Assembly (NCBI GenBank): GCA_002747055.1
Contig: PDSQ01000005.1
Location: 1 to 43,643, forward strand
Direction: 5' to 3'
Length of the DNA: 43,643 nucleotides
Origin: Gammaproteobacteria bacterium
Lineage (GTDB): Bacteria; Pseudomonadota; Gammaproteobacteria; Pseudomonadales; Oleiphilaceae
The notes under the pieces: generated by a model
The model's input: the letters and a program-made list of their open reading frames with translations, nothing else
Database searches by the model: none
What the model was told of the DNA's origin: nothing
Position numbers and translations under genes: made by a program
Shown here: positions 18,601 through 27,113 of the stretch, in pieces
How the letters are laid out: every line of letters begins with the position of its first letter
Position numbering within the stretch: the stretch's first letter is position 1

Positions 18601-19687
18601 CTTCGAACAGATGGCCAACCAGTTGTTCAATACTGACCTGCCGTTGATTGCCTTTCAGTGTCAGCTGCCAGTCAGTTTCGGGAAGCGGTGGCGTTTCAAG
18701 CCGGGTGTTCAGTTTCAGCTGATAGCTCTTCATATCACCCTGACCCTTGATCCGAAGTTGCGTTACTGCCAGCTGAGGTTTCTGCCCTGCCTCACCACTA
18801 TCGCCCACTTTCGTTTTTACCTGGGCTCGTGTTTTTGCCTGGGCTTGCAATGATGACAAGGGCCATTGCAAAGTGGGCACCACCAAGTCGGCATACCAGT
18901 TGAGGGCTCGCATTGGCTGTTCAAGCCGCACGTTCAATTGCGCAGAAAAAGGCTGCAAATGGTGTTTGAGCACCAGCTTTTCGGAATTACCCTGAACGAT
19001 CAACTCCCCTTTTAACTTTCCCACCGGATCGATCGACGTCGACCAGTTCAGATTCAGCAGTGCATCATGGGGTCGTGTCAGTTCGGAGGTTCCCGATGCA
19101 GTTAGCTGAATAGCGGGAATCTGCCGTTGCTGCGGCACATCGAGCTGTAATTCTTTCAACACAAGCCGATCGGTCAATTCGGCACTGAAGAGAAAATGAT
19201 CGAGCTGATAAGGCTCACCAGAGTGAACCAATGCAAAATCATCGACCCGTATACGGTTCAGCTCGATAGCCAGCGGTAACTCGATATCGGGAAGCGACAG
19301 CGGCACTTCGTCTCGTGCCGGCGTGGTTTTATCGTCGGCAGGAGTCAATACCAGCTGCACACCCTCAAGGTACAGGCTGTCGATCTGAACTGTACCAGTC
19401 AGCAACTCGCTCAATGTGATTTGAAATTTGATCGCCTTCGACTTTATTTGAAGATCAGGCGCCTGGTACCGAACGTCGCTCAAAGACAAACCATCGGCCA
19501 CCGTACCGTCAATAGTCGCAATATGTAAACCAGGTAAAGACTCCTGGGCCTGTTTGCCGATAAACTGCAAGCCAGATTCGGTAGCCAGCAACCAGTACAT
19601 CGAGACAGCCAGAACAAACAGGCTTGTTACCGACAAGCCCAACACGTACCTAATAATTCGTCTACTCAGTTGTCCAACCGATTTCAT
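15653..19687 (-). CDS. tamB: Translocation and assembly module subunit TamB
   Basis: A large inner-membrane-anchored periplasmic protein (1,344 residues, normal for the family) that bridges the envelope and works with TamA in outer-membrane assembly and phospholipid transport. One N-terminal helix (about 13-35) is followed by a long run of beta-rich AsmA/DUF490-like repeats. The C-terminal DUF490 region has the conserved elements IVDGRFRKYNQDLVIDKGRV and DIEAYRPIREIG, and it ends in the usual YRLSR-like aromatic/basic tail that docks on TamA. Its ATG (19685-19687) shares one base with the tamA TAA, so the pair is translationally coupled with tamA first. Confidence 0.95.
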   Translation of the reverse strand: MKSVGQLSRRIIRYVLGLSVTSLFVLAVSMYWLLATESGLQFIGKQAQESLPGLHIATIDGTVADGLSLSDVRYQAPDLQIKSKAIKFQITLSELLTGTVQIDSLYLEGVQLVLTPADDKTTPARDEVPLSLPDIELPLAIELNRIRVDDFALVHSGEPYQLDHFLFSAELTDRLVLKELQLDVPQQRQIPAIQLTASGTSELTRPHDALLNLNWSTSIDPVGKLKGELIVQGNSEKLVLKHHLQPFSAQLNVRLEQPMRALNWYADLVVPTLQWPLSSLQAQAKTRAQVKTKVGDSGEAGQKPQLAVTQLRIKGQGDMKSYQLKLNTRLETPPLPETDWQLTLKGNQRQVSIEQLVGHLFEGAINAKGMVYFQPTIQGHLELDSHGIKLTEFWPDWPSALSLQQKLLASFTDSTLRIEQFELNLLPTAAAMQIAGAVNLDLSGANNLTLDWQNLQWPLLNSAELTSRTGRLVIQGNADTYHLDLTGQVAGRQLPDIQMQVNANGNQQGLQQFDAVLASLGGKIAIEGQANWKPVVDWNVRVTGDGVNPGKRWSDWPGQLALRLDTRGTLTKELDATLDLYQLSGRLRDYPLLAKSQIAVAGSDYQIKQLQLLSGSTQIAGHGRFKADKHATDIAAQVTVSAPDVSTLLPQAKGKLNVQASVSGHPDTPHLAVNLKGTDLGFEQWSLGKLDGAIDLNVLKDRLVVDLNAKHMAQSGQTRLKTLSLNTQGKITEHKIHASLATLEEELALTLQGGYTHKVQAWSGWVEDIRLATELFGRWHLAENTSLYLDKKKLALGGAQSAACFEPDPSESHVTASLCTRLGWQPDKSILNLTLRDLPMEFVAAHWLPVGIAITGTEIDADVVASVADNQAIRSTATVRLSKGMVKTELDGEIKELHHDGGRIDLNIDKTGLTTQGEFALLTNSIITTEAALPGFNRIPVSEDQTIQATLDTRIEDFSLIPAFVPQIEKVKGAIDGRATANGKLAKPRINVALSVKDASLFVPGVGLSLEKISASLIADEQGRAKSTIDLVSGQGWLKITSHARYHSPENWQGQVQIDGQNLTAVDLPVVNAQVSPNLKLQIEPDGVSVSGSVVIPAAEITPDIVVGESDGGAAAVTASRDVVIVDTTSEAQRKEEEQLFNVDGKVAIALGNNINLSVVGFNSRIAGGIDLLLDPALALPNAFGEVQIVDGRFRKYNQDLVIDKGRVIFSGGPVDNPTLDIEAYRPIREIGSNNAGIDKVKKAGVHIRGRLSEPQLILFSEPSMDEKNILSYIVTGAPYIGDKRTELALGTYLRPNLFVSLAFDIFEAEKTFNLRYDFNDKLGVEGVAGDRESGIDFSYRLSR

Positions 19688-21585
19688 TAAAAGTCCGGTC
19701 CAATTACCAGGTGAAAACGAAAGCTATTCTCTGCCTCATCGTCATCGATGGGAGCGGCGATATCCGCCCTGACCAGCCCCACCGGAGAATGCCAGCGAAT
19801 CCCGAAACCAGCACTTTTGCGTAATGTAACACGCGAATAATCGTTAAATACATTACCCGCATCGGCAAACACCGATGCACTCCAGCTAGCCAGAAACCGG
19901 TATTCATATTCTACCCCGACAGTAAGCAAATGTTTGCCTGCTACCAGAGTCTGGTCACCACCGCTAATGGCTTCGAACTCGTGGCCACGCACACTGTTAT
20001 CGCCGCCCGTTCTGAATTGCAGCGACTTAGGGATGAGATTGGCGTTGATCGGAATTTGTCCAGCATTGTACAACAAAGAAAGATAGGGGAGGGTTTTCAC
20101 TTCGGTATAGGCAGCGCTGGCTCTTAAAATGGCTCTACCTCTTTTATGCAAACGACGAATCACTTCGGTGTCCAGATGAGCTTGCCAGAAAGAAACATTT
20201 GAAGCGACACCATCTTTCGCCCCCTTTAAGTGAAAAATCACTTCCTGACCTGAACTGCTATACATAGGGTCGTCCGCTTGCAGAAAGCGCCAACTCATAT
20301 CTAACAGCAACACCTTGAAGTCGGGTAACAAGACGCCCACCTCGTTTTCGTCAACAAAAATCAACAGTAACTCCTGATCTTCCGGTGTAAAAAGTAACGG
20401 CAGCAATTCGTACTCTTCCGTCAAATACTGTACACCTATGGTTTCTTCGAGATCCCAGTTGAAAAGTTTTCGCTTATGATGCTGGGCCAGCGTCAAGGAC
20501 AGATCGACGACACGGGTTTCACCATCGACACCCTCGACATCAATATCACCGGAAACAAAATCCTCTGCCCGATAATCCAGCGTCGCATCAAAAAAACGGG
20601 ATCGGGTACGATTGCTCAATACCCGATATCGCAGTTGCGCAAGGTGCTTGTTTTTGTTTTGGCTGACACCGACCGTACTGTTTAGCTGGTGACCATGCCG
20701 GTTTAAATAACGCAATCCGTAGTCCAGGCCGACGCGAACGCCCGAATCGGTACCATAGCCTAGCCGGGCCTGATATTCAGCTCGGGCACCCAGTTCCAGA
20801 TCCGCTATCACATCGACACAATTTGGTTTGCTGACGGATTTTCGAGTATGGATGTTGACTTTACTAAAGTAGCCACTCGCGGCTAAATTTGCCTGTAAAT
20901 CCAGCAAGGAGTCCGAAAGGTAGGGGTCGCCAGTAAAAAACGACAGATACTTTGACATAAAAGCATCGGAAAACTGATCCTGGTGCCATTCGACTTCAGC
21001 CAGACAGTATTGGGGGCCGGAGTCGAAAACCAAATCGATATCTGCCCGAGTATCCTGCAAACGCACCTTCACTTCATTTTGGATCAAACGGGCGTCCAGA
21101 TAACCTTGCTGGTTAGCCAGATTTATGAGCGCTTTCTTGGTCTTTTCATAGGCGTCGTGGTTTAACGGCTGACCCGCTCGCAAAGGTTGCTGTTGCAAAA
21201 AAGCGACAAAGTGGGGATCATCCTTCGCTTCGCCCAACACCTCGATCGTCACCCTATCCAGTAAAACCGGCTCACCTTGTCGTACCTGATAAACGGCCTG
21301 CCACTTGCCACCATCGGAATCCGGGGCAGTCAAGGTTGCGTTGACGACGAGATGATAAAACCCGAAGGGCTCCAGTGCTCGTTTTATCTGACTTGAAGCT
21401 TGTTTATGCAGATAGCGAATATGATGCGGGTCGAGATCGTCCGTTTTTTTCTGATAGAGACTAACCCGTGCCTGGGCGTTGGCTAACAGCTCACCTTCCA
21501 GCCCGAGCAGTTTAACGTCAACCTGATCGGCATAAGCTGCCCCCCCCCATAAAATCAATAGAAAAATGTAAACCCGGCTAGTCAT
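19687..21585 (-). CDS. tamA: Outer-membrane Omp85-family protein TamA
   Basis: Outer-membrane partner of TamB. It has 632 residues: a signal peptide (cut after AAYA), about three POTRA domains (roughly 22-265) and a C-terminal 16-strand Omp85 barrel with the lid-loop motif NSVRGHEF (about 540) and a terminal Phe (IGPDF). The ATG at 21585 has a poor ribosome site, but the in-frame TAA four codons earlier leaves no better start. The gene is divergent from the methyltransferase gene, with a 353-bp gap. tamA-tamB order and overlap are as in other proteobacteria. Confidence 0.94.
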   Translation of the reverse strand: MTSRVYIFLLILWGGAAYADQVDVKLLGLEGELLANAQARVSLYQKKTDDLDPHHIRYLHKQASSQIKRALEPFGFYHLVVNATLTAPDSDGGKWQAVYQVRQGEPVLLDRVTIEVLGEAKDDPHFVAFLQQQPLRAGQPLNHDAYEKTKKALINLANQQGYLDARLIQNEVKVRLQDTRADIDLVFDSGPQYCLAEVEWHQDQFSDAFMSKYLSFFTGDPYLSDSLLDLQANLAASGYFSKVNIHTRKSVSKPNCVDVIADLELGARAEYQARLGYGTDSGVRVGLDYGLRYLNRHGHQLNSTVGVSQNKNKHLAQLRYRVLSNRTRSRFFDATLDYRAEDFVSGDIDVEGVDGETRVVDLSLTLAQHHKRKLFNWDLEETIGVQYLTEEYELLPLLFTPEDQELLLIFVDENEVGVLLPDFKVLLLDMSWRFLQADDPMYSSSGQEVIFHLKGAKDGVASNVSFWQAHLDTEVIRRLHKRGRAILRASAAYTEVKTLPYLSLLYNAGQIPINANLIPKSLQFRTGGDNSVRGHEFEAISGGDQTLVAGKHLLTVGVEYEYRFLASWSASVFADAGNVFNDYSRVTLRKSAGFGIRWHSPVGLVRADIAAPIDDDEAENSFRFHLVIGPDF

Positions 21586-21938
21586 AATATTCGCTATTTA
21601 CAATGACCGAAGAGCACCCGCCACAAATCTGCGTAGCCTGTGCTGAGAAATCGGCATAACAGTTACCTGATCTGAGTTTAACATCAATCCGACGGCTTGG
21701 CCTGCTCCGTTCCGCCAATTCAACTCGAAAAAACCAAGCTGCCGCATATACCAGACGTTCAGCGCCCTGGAAAGGGTCAATGCAAAACGCCATTCCGGTT
21801 ATCTGGAGCAGCGTAAAGGCGATATGATCGACAAAGCCCAAGTGTCTGCCAGTGAGAATGAAGAAGGACTTGAAAAGACTACGCGAGTTACTTAGCATTT
21901 GGCGCTACTAAAAATAACAGTTTAGGAGCAGTCGTCAA
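21586..21938. other. Divergent intergenic region with an open frame of unknown nature
   Basis: This should hold the promoters of tamA (minus) and the methyltransferase (plus). A plus-strand frame is open from 21671 to the TAG at 21893-21895 (74 codons), but it lacks an early start codon and ribosome site; the first ATG is at about 21808. Its charged ending (GYLEQRKGDMIDKAQ, then SENEEGLEK) reads protein-like, so it may be the tail of a lost gene. I could not match it to a family. The minus-strand frames here look like shadows. Confidence 0.3.
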
Positions 21939-22631
21939 ATGCAGGATAAATACAAATGGATCGGCCCGGCCTATGATTTTCTGAGCACTGTCTACGGTGG
22001 CAAATCCATTCACAACTGCAAGCGTGCAATGCTGACCGACGAGCATGTCAAACCGGGAGACAAAATACTGATTGCCGGCGTCGGCCACGGGAAAGATGCG
22101 ATTCGGGCAGCGGAGATGGGAGCCGATGTCACTGTCGTCGACCTGTCCGAAACCATGCTGAAAAAACTGCAACAGGCAATCGACAATCATCCTGCCGATC
22201 TTAAAATAAACAAGGTGCATAGCGATATTCTCGAGTTCGGTGAGTGCGACCATTACGATATGGTTATCGCCAACTTTTTTCTCAACGTGTTTTACCCGGA
22301 TTTGATGTCGAAAATTCTTGGCCATTTGATCACTTTGGTAAAGCCTGAAAGGGGCAAGATGGTGATCGGTGACTTTTCCTACCCGCAAGGCAATATCGTA
22401 AAACGGAATTTACAAAAGTGCTATTGGTATATCGCTGCACTGATTTTCTATTTCGCCACCGACAATGCATTACATCAAATATACAACTACCCGGAATTAC
22501 TCAAACAACACGGCCTGACCATCAAGGATCGCAAAGACTTCAGCTATCTGGGTCTGCGTTGCTACACCTCTGTCTTGGGCGAGAGAGCCAGCTTTCACGC
22601 TGAGGGCATGGAGCAAAACAGAAACAACTAA
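21939..22631 (+). CDS. Class I SAM-dependent methyltransferase
   Basis: A soluble 230-residue methyltransferase of the UbiE/Methyltransf_25 type. SAM-binding motif I is ILIAGVGHGKDA (43-54), motif II acidic VVDLSE (about 66-71), and the post-motif stretch is DMVIANFFLNVF. A strong ribosome site, TAGGAG, lies 9 bp before the ATG. Substrate unknown: the C-terminal aromatic segment (YWYIAALIFYFATDN) could suit a lipid or quinone, but this is guesswork. Its stop overlaps the nhaD stop tail to tail by four bases, with no room for a terminator between them. Confidence 0.85.
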   Translation: MQDKYKWIGPAYDFLSTVYGGKSIHNCKRAMLTDEHVKPGDKILIAGVGHGKDAIRAAEMGADVTVVDLSETMLKKLQQAIDNHPADLKINKVHSDILEFGECDHYDMVIANFFLNVFYPDLMSKILGHLITLVKPERGKMVIGDFSYPQGNIVKRNLQKCYWYIAALIFYFATDNALHQIYNYPELLKQHGLTIKDRKDFSYLGLRCYTSVLGERASFHAEGMEQNRNN

Positions 22632-24058
22632 GCGTTGATAAGGTAATGCGTGTAAATACTCGCAGCATAACCCAAGGCAATTGCCCAGCTCCATTTTATA
22701 TGGCTGAAAAACGTATACATTCCGTTGGATTGCCCCATCAACGCGACACCAGCGGCCGAACCCACTGACAATAAACTACCGCCGACACCAACAGTCATGG
22801 TAACCAGCAACCATTGGTAATGATTCATTTCCGGGTTCATCGTCAATATCGCAAACATAACCGGTATGTTATCTACCACTGCTGACAGCACCCCGGCAAT
22901 AATATTGGCAGCGGTAACGCCCAGTCCGCCATAAAGTGCCTCCGATACGTAAGACAAATAGCCAATTATACCCAGCCCACCGACACAGAATATGACCCCG
23001 AAAAAGAAAAACAAGGTGCCCCATTCCACTCTGGCAACCTGTTCAAAAGCACTAAACTCCGGCCCTGTGTCCAGGATTTTCGACCGGGATTGTTTCAGGT
23101 AATAGGAAAACAAAAACAGGTAGGACAGGCCCATCATCATCCCTAAAAAGGGTGGCAGGTGGAGCACTTTTTCAAAGCTGACAGCAGTCGCTATGGTAGA
23201 GATAAACAGAAAGCAAATAACGAATCCACCTCGAAGAACCACTATTTCTTTTCCGGATAATGCCGGTGTTTCCTGTGGCACAGCCAGACTGATAAGCAAA
23301 GCCGGAACCAGATAACTGACCAAAGACGGAATGAAAAGCGCGAAAAAACCAAAAAAATCAATATTGCCAGACTGCCAAACCATCAAAGTCGTGATATCAC
23401 CAAAAGGGCTGAAAGCCCCTCCCGAATTGGCGCCAACGACAATACCGATAAAAGCCAAAGAAACAAACTTGGGGTTGTCATAACCAACAGCCAAAACCAC
23501 TGCTCCCATCAACAGGGCAATGGTCAGATTATCTGCAATCGGTGAGATAAAAAATGCCAAAAATCCGGTAATCCAAAACAGTTTTCTATAACTGAATCCT
23601 CGTTTGATCAACCATTCTTTCAACGCATCAAAGACTTTTCTGTCTGTCATCGCGTTGATATAGGTCATCGCCGTCAGCAAGAACAGACAGAGCGCGCCAT
23701 ACTCGAGCAGATCGTGGTTAATGGCATGATCGATTAATTCTTTGCCATGCTTATTTTGTCTAGCCAGGATAGCGACCATTATCCATATCAAGCCAGCGGC
23801 AAACATCACCGGTTTGGATTTATGCAGATCAATAAACTCTTCTGCAACCACCAGCGCATAAGCTACAGCAAAAATTATCAGGGACAGTATCGCCAAACCG
23901 GATCCAGTCATAGACAGATTGTCGACAACACCAGTATCAGATGCGAATACGGGTACGGTTATAGAAAAACACAATAAAACCAGCGACAAAATACAGTTCA
24001 CGGGAACCTCCATAAACACCAAACCAAGGATACAAAACCAGCGCAGCGAAGAAAGCAT
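22628..24058 (-). CDS. nhaD: NhaD-type Na+/H+ antiporter
   Basis: Inner-membrane sodium/proton antiporter giving sodium and alkali tolerance, typical of marine and haloalkaliphilic bacteria. It has 476 residues, about 12-13 membrane helices and an N-terminal signal-like helix, as in other NhaD proteins. Family signatures: SPIADNLTIALLMGA (about 172-186) and NSGGAFSPFGDITTLMVW (211-228), and a second inverted copy VVDNIPVMFA near 390. The ATG at 24058 is preceded by GGGGAG at 5 bp. A later ATG (24013) would remove the leader and has no ribosome site. Confidence 0.93.
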   Translation of the reverse strand: MLSSLRWFCILGLVFMEVPVNCILSLVLLCFSITVPVFASDTGVVDNLSMTGSGLAILSLIIFAVAYALVVAEEFIDLHKSKPVMFAAGLIWIMVAILARQNKHGKELIDHAINHDLLEYGALCLFLLTAMTYINAMTDRKVFDALKEWLIKRGFSYRKLFWITGFLAFFISPIADNLTIALLMGAVVLAVGYDNPKFVSLAFIGIVVGANSGGAFSPFGDITTLMVWQSGNIDFFGFFALFIPSLVSYLVPALLISLAVPQETPALSGKEIVVLRGGFVICFLFISTIATAVSFEKVLHLPPFLGMMMGLSYLFLFSYYLKQSRSKILDTGPEFSAFEQVARVEWGTLFFFFGVIFCVGGLGIIGYLSYVSEALYGGLGVTAANIIAGVLSAVVDNIPVMFAILTMNPEMNHYQWLLVTMTVGVGGSLLSVGSAAGVALMGQSNGMYTFFSHIKWSWAIALGYAASIYTHYLINA

Positions 24059-24401
24059 CCCACTCCCCTACGACAGCGACGCGCTAGAATTATTTTTCTC
24101 TCTATTAAATCTACTTATCGGTTTCTTGTCGACCCAATAAACGCATGATCTCAATCAAGTCACTATCGATACGGTAAATTTCACCAATTCACGGACGACT
24201 TCGAGATAATGCGGTATTATCTGATCGATGAAGCCGCTATTCGCAAGATAAGGCTGGTTCTTTATCAGGAATACGGTTTAAACTGGAAAACGTGAAAATA
24301 CCCAGGGACGCCCTGGCTATCATAGATGGACTGGTTTCGGTGTCAAAAAAGACCCCTTCGGTTCGGGAATTAACAGGAAGGCGAAACATAAAGGCTCCCG
24401 G
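24059..24401. other. Intergenic region between nhaD and the amylase gene
   Basis: It holds the nhaD upstream region on the left and a short hairpin (CCAGGG 24302-24307 / CCCTGG 24311-24316, loop ACG). A 28-codon plus-strand frame (24209-24295, MRYYLIDEAAIRKIRLVLYQ...) reads like peptide, and the frame stays open further upstream, but it has no ribosome site. I treat it as a possible gene relic. Nothing else was seen. Confidence 0.3.
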
Positions 24402-25757
24402 TCAGGCTGCCGCACCTTGCGCTAGCCACATCTGTGCAGATCGTGGTGATATGGCCAGGTTCAAGCGTTCCTGACCATGAAGTTCCATATGGTACCCGTG
24501 AATCAGCTCGTTAAATATTGACGGATTTTCGACGCCATACAGCCAGATATCGGCATTGACCCATCGGGCACTCTTGTTAATGGCGACAATCCCTTTGCTG
24601 CCTCGTCTGAAAACAAGAAAATCATCATGCTCATAAAGCATGGCCATGGGCATTCCGGCAACAGCATTGTGAAATTCGATCATGGCTCTGATATCCGGCC
24701 TTTTATAGGCATTGGCCCAGCGATCCCTGTCTTCAGGGTGAGATTTTCCATCACCGTTTTCTTCCAGGCTTTCATTATTGTCGGAATACACCAGAGGGAC
24801 ACCGCCATCCCTTCCCATAATGTAAACATTGGCCAAAAACTCATCCTGACGCCCAAGCATCAGGGCTCGGAAGTTTTCGTTAAGCGGAAGATCATGATTG
24901 ACCGTAAATGTTACGGCCCGAGACCAATGCAGAGCTTTTCCATACGCAAAGGGATCAACAAGCCGCCTAAGCGAGCCGCCAATGGAAAACGCCTTTCTGA
25001 TCTGCTCCTGGAGAGGAAAATCATAGGCCGATATATGGGTTTCTGACAGATAGGGCTTCATAAAGACATTGGTTTCGGTCTCGTTGGTTGTAAGCACCTC
25101 TCCAAACAAAAAAGAATCCTGGAGAAAATGCTGATCTGCAATATTATCTATCTGGCGCTCATTCAAGTGTTTTGCGGCATCGAGCCTGAACCCGTCAAAT
25201 CCCATCCGATGAAGGGCATAAAAGAGTTCCCGTTGCTGTTTCAATATCCAGTAGTTGTCCTTTAAATCCGGCAGGTCACCGAGTTGCCGGTATTGCACAT
25301 CGTAACGGTTATACCAGTCAACGATATTCACCTGATCATTGAAATCCCATTTTGAAAACAATCCATAATTCAGATCGCCATACAGCCTGTTTTTTTCGTA
25401 CGTTTCACGATCCGAAGCATATTTCATCAGTTCTGTCTTTCCCGGAAAGTTCAATTTTTCCGAAACATCCCTTTCTTCATTGGCCATATGATTCAAAACG
25501 ATATCCGCATAGATTTTAATGCCTTTGCCGTGCGCCGCATCAATCAGTTCCTCAAGTGTCGGCTTGTCACCAAGGTACGACAAAAGAATCCTGTAATCTT
25601 TAGGCTGGTATCGCTGCCACCATTCTCTTCTCTCAGGCTTGCTGTAAAGGGGCGGTGAAATCAAAACAGCGCCAAAACCACTGGCTGAAATCTCGTCTAA
25701 ACGGCCAATGATATCTCTATACGTCCAGTTGAAGGCGTGTAAGATAACATCTTTCAT
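24402..25757 (-). CDS. Cytoplasmic GH13 alpha-amylase family glycoside hydrolase
   Basis: A 451-residue glycoside hydrolase of family 13 cleaving alpha-glucans. All four conserved regions are present: DIVLNHM (85-91), GFRLDAAKH (189-197, nucleophile Asp193), GEVL with acid/base Glu220, and FTVNHD (284-289, Asp289). The WWQRYQPKDY stretch near 46-54 is typical of liquefying-type alpha-amylases. No signal peptide is seen, so it likely acts on internal glycogen or imported dextrins. The ribosome site is nearly perfect (AAAGGAGGTAAC just before ATG 25757), stronger than its neighbours'. It stands alone: no other glycogen or maltodextrin gene is nearby, and an IS91 remnant sits 48 bp upstream, so lateral acquisition is plausible. 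Confidence 0.92.
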   Translation of the reverse strand: MKDVILHAFNWTYRDIIGRLDEISASGFGAVLISPPLYSKPERREWWQRYQPKDYRILLSYLGDKPTLEELIDAAHGKGIKIYADIVLNHMANEERDVSEKLNFPGKTELMKYASDRETYEKNRLYGDLNYGLFSKWDFNDQVNIVDWYNRYDVQYRQLGDLPDLKDNYWILKQQRELFYALHRMGFDGFRLDAAKHLNERQIDNIADQHFLQDSFLFGEVLTTNETETNVFMKPYLSETHISAYDFPLQEQIRKAFSIGGSLRRLVDPFAYGKALHWSRAVTFTVNHDLPLNENFRALMLGRQDEFLANVYIMGRDGGVPLVYSDNNESLEENGDGKSHPEDRDRWANAYKRPDIRAMIEFHNAVAGMPMAMLYEHDDFLVFRRGSKGIVAINKSARWVNADIWLYGVENPSIFNELIHGYHMELHGQERLNLAISPRSAQMWLAQGAAA

Positions 25758-25805
25758 GTTACCTCCTTTTTTCTATGAAAATTTCAGTAAGTTATTCAAT
25801 TACCT

Positions 25806-25997
25806 TCATTTTCCGTTACGGGTCGGGAATGCCGCCAACTTCGCGACAAGACCCATCGGCTCAAAGACCAACTGAGTGGGGCCGTCATGATACGGTATCT
25901 TTAACCAATAACGAATCTGACCGGTAGAAGCGGCGTACGTAAAGCTTAAAAGCTGGCTCGTATAACGAGAAGGCGAAAATTTATCCCGAAAAGTCAC
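25806..25997 (-). pseudogene. Remnant of an IS91/IS1294-type transposase
   Basis: A 63-codon frame, with a stop just upstream at 26004-26006, contains GQIRYWLKIPYHDGPTQLVF followed by EPMGLVAKLAA. I recognise this as the segment near the C-terminus of IS91-family transposases (typically LKTPYRDGTTHVIFEPLDFI...). The catalytic HUH and Tyr region and the zinc-binding N-terminus are absent, and the family's usual continuation after the ARLAALVP-type segment is replaced by FPTRNGK and a stop. It is therefore a dead fragment. The rest of 25758-26333 holds the amylase upstream region, the palindrome at 26040 and no other gene. Confidence 0.65.
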
Positions 25998-26039
25998 AAA
26001 ACATCAATTACATTTAGCGGAGGAGTAACGGAAATCAAC

Positions 26040-26074
26040 GCCAGCTTGACTATCGAGATCTCGATCAAGCTGGC
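26040..26074. repeat. Large imperfect palindrome
   Basis: GCCAGCTTGA (26040-26049) matches TCAAGCTGGC (26065-26074). Inside, TCGAGA (26053-26058) pairs with TCTCGA (26059-26064). The arms are 16 bp with only a three-base CTA bulge on the left, and the centre is the perfect palindrome TCGAGATCTCGA. It lies about 43 bp outside the IS91 remnant and 260 bp downstream of the PEP-CTERM gene. It could be a bidirectional terminator stem without T-run, a protein binding site or an element end; 26075-26333 beyond it has no gene. Confidence 0.6.
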
Positions 26075-26333
26075 AGACAGTTGTTTGCACAAAGCGAAAA
26101 GCACACACCGAAACGCAATACGTGATGAATAATCATCTCAAGCATTGCTGATACTATGGCGATAAATATTCACATATTATATTTCATGTGCTAGCTTCAG
26201 AAAGTCTGGACGAATACGCTTCTGTCAATCTACTCAACGAGACCGAATATGGCAGGCTGATGGTTCAAACTCACCACCATACCCTATACCACGAGGATTC
26301 TGTTCACGAAACGGCCAGATTAACAAAACCAGA

Positions 26334-27113
26334 TCACTTTTGTTTTCTTGAAACACCTAACGCCAACAATCCCAACCCCACAAGTGCCAATGGTGCAGGC
26401 GCCGGTACCTCTCCACTTCCGTCATTAATATCGACCCCATCAATTGTAGCACCGTCAAATGCCATACCGGTATCGTAGAACTCATCATTCCAATTGACCA
26501 CACCTATCTCGAGAAGGTAGTTACCTGTTGTCAGAATTTCATAAGACACTTGAACCCAGTCTGTATATCCACATCCGGTAGAATAGCAGCTTCCGGAATC
26601 ACCACCCAGTGGAGACCATAGTGGCTCACCGCTTATGATCGGAGTGTTGGTAGGAGTCAATGTCGCATCTGGGGCTGGCATTGAAAAGCCGGGAACCGTA
26701 TCGCTACCTACTGTAGTGCGAGCGGTAAAGAGTAGACTTGCTTGCGTCATATCTTCGTTAAGAAGACGTGCCCATCCGTAATCGGCGTATCCTGCACCAT
26801 CTGACGTAACATAGTTGAAATAAAACTGCAATGAACTGCCAGCTTCTGCGGAAAACGCAGATGAAGTCAACACAGATCCGTTTGTAGAATTACCAGCCCC
26901 CCCTATTCCGGCCAGGCCAACACCATCTACACCATTCCTCGTAGACACCCAGCCATACTGTGAAGAGTCGGTGTAAGGCGATAGGGTAACCGAACCATCG
27001 GCAACACCTGTGCCGTAGTTTCCAACGCCAGTCCAGCCATTGATTTCAATAGCGTGAACCTGTACTGACAACAGAATTGCTGTAGAAGACAATACCAGTT
27101 TACTTCTTTTCAT
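26334..27113 (-). CDS. PEP-CTERM sorting domain protein
   Basis: A secreted or outer-surface protein with a signal peptide (MKRSKLVLSSTAILL..., cut near VHA) and a C-terminal PEP-CTERM tail: VPAPAPLALVGLGL, a short helix, then basic SRKQK. In this system exosortase and its partners cut the tail and pass the protein to the cell surface, often with exopolysaccharide. The body is beta-rich, aromatic and Gly-rich with one CYSTGC cysteine pair; I do not recognise an enzyme. I chose ATG 27113 over the upstream in-frame start at 27182 because AAGGAG lies 9 bp before it and the signal peptide begins there. No exosortase gene is in the window, so one should exist elsewhere in the genome. Confidence 0.85.
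   Translation of the reverse strand: MKRSKLVLSSTAILLSVQVHAIEINGWTGVGNYGTGVADGSVTLSPYTDSSQYGWVSTRNGVDGVGLAGIGGAGNSTNGSVLTSSAFSAEAGSSLQFYFNYVTSDGAGYADYGWARLLNEDMTQASLLFTARTTVGSDTVPGFSMPAPDATLTPTNTPIISGEPLWSPLGGDSGSCYSTGCGYTDWVQVSYEILTTGNYLLEIGVVNWNDEFYDTGMAFDGATIDGVDINDGSGEVPAPAPLALVGLGLLALGVSRKQK

Noticed and set aside
21578..21898. Minus-strand open frame of 106 codons overlapping the tamA start
   Set aside because: It overlaps the tamA start, has no ribosome site and no family resemblance; treated as chance.
26188..26478. Plus-strand open frame of 96 codons at the end of the PEP-CTERM gene
   Set aside because: Its second half is antisense to the PEP-CTERM tail and there is no ribosome site.
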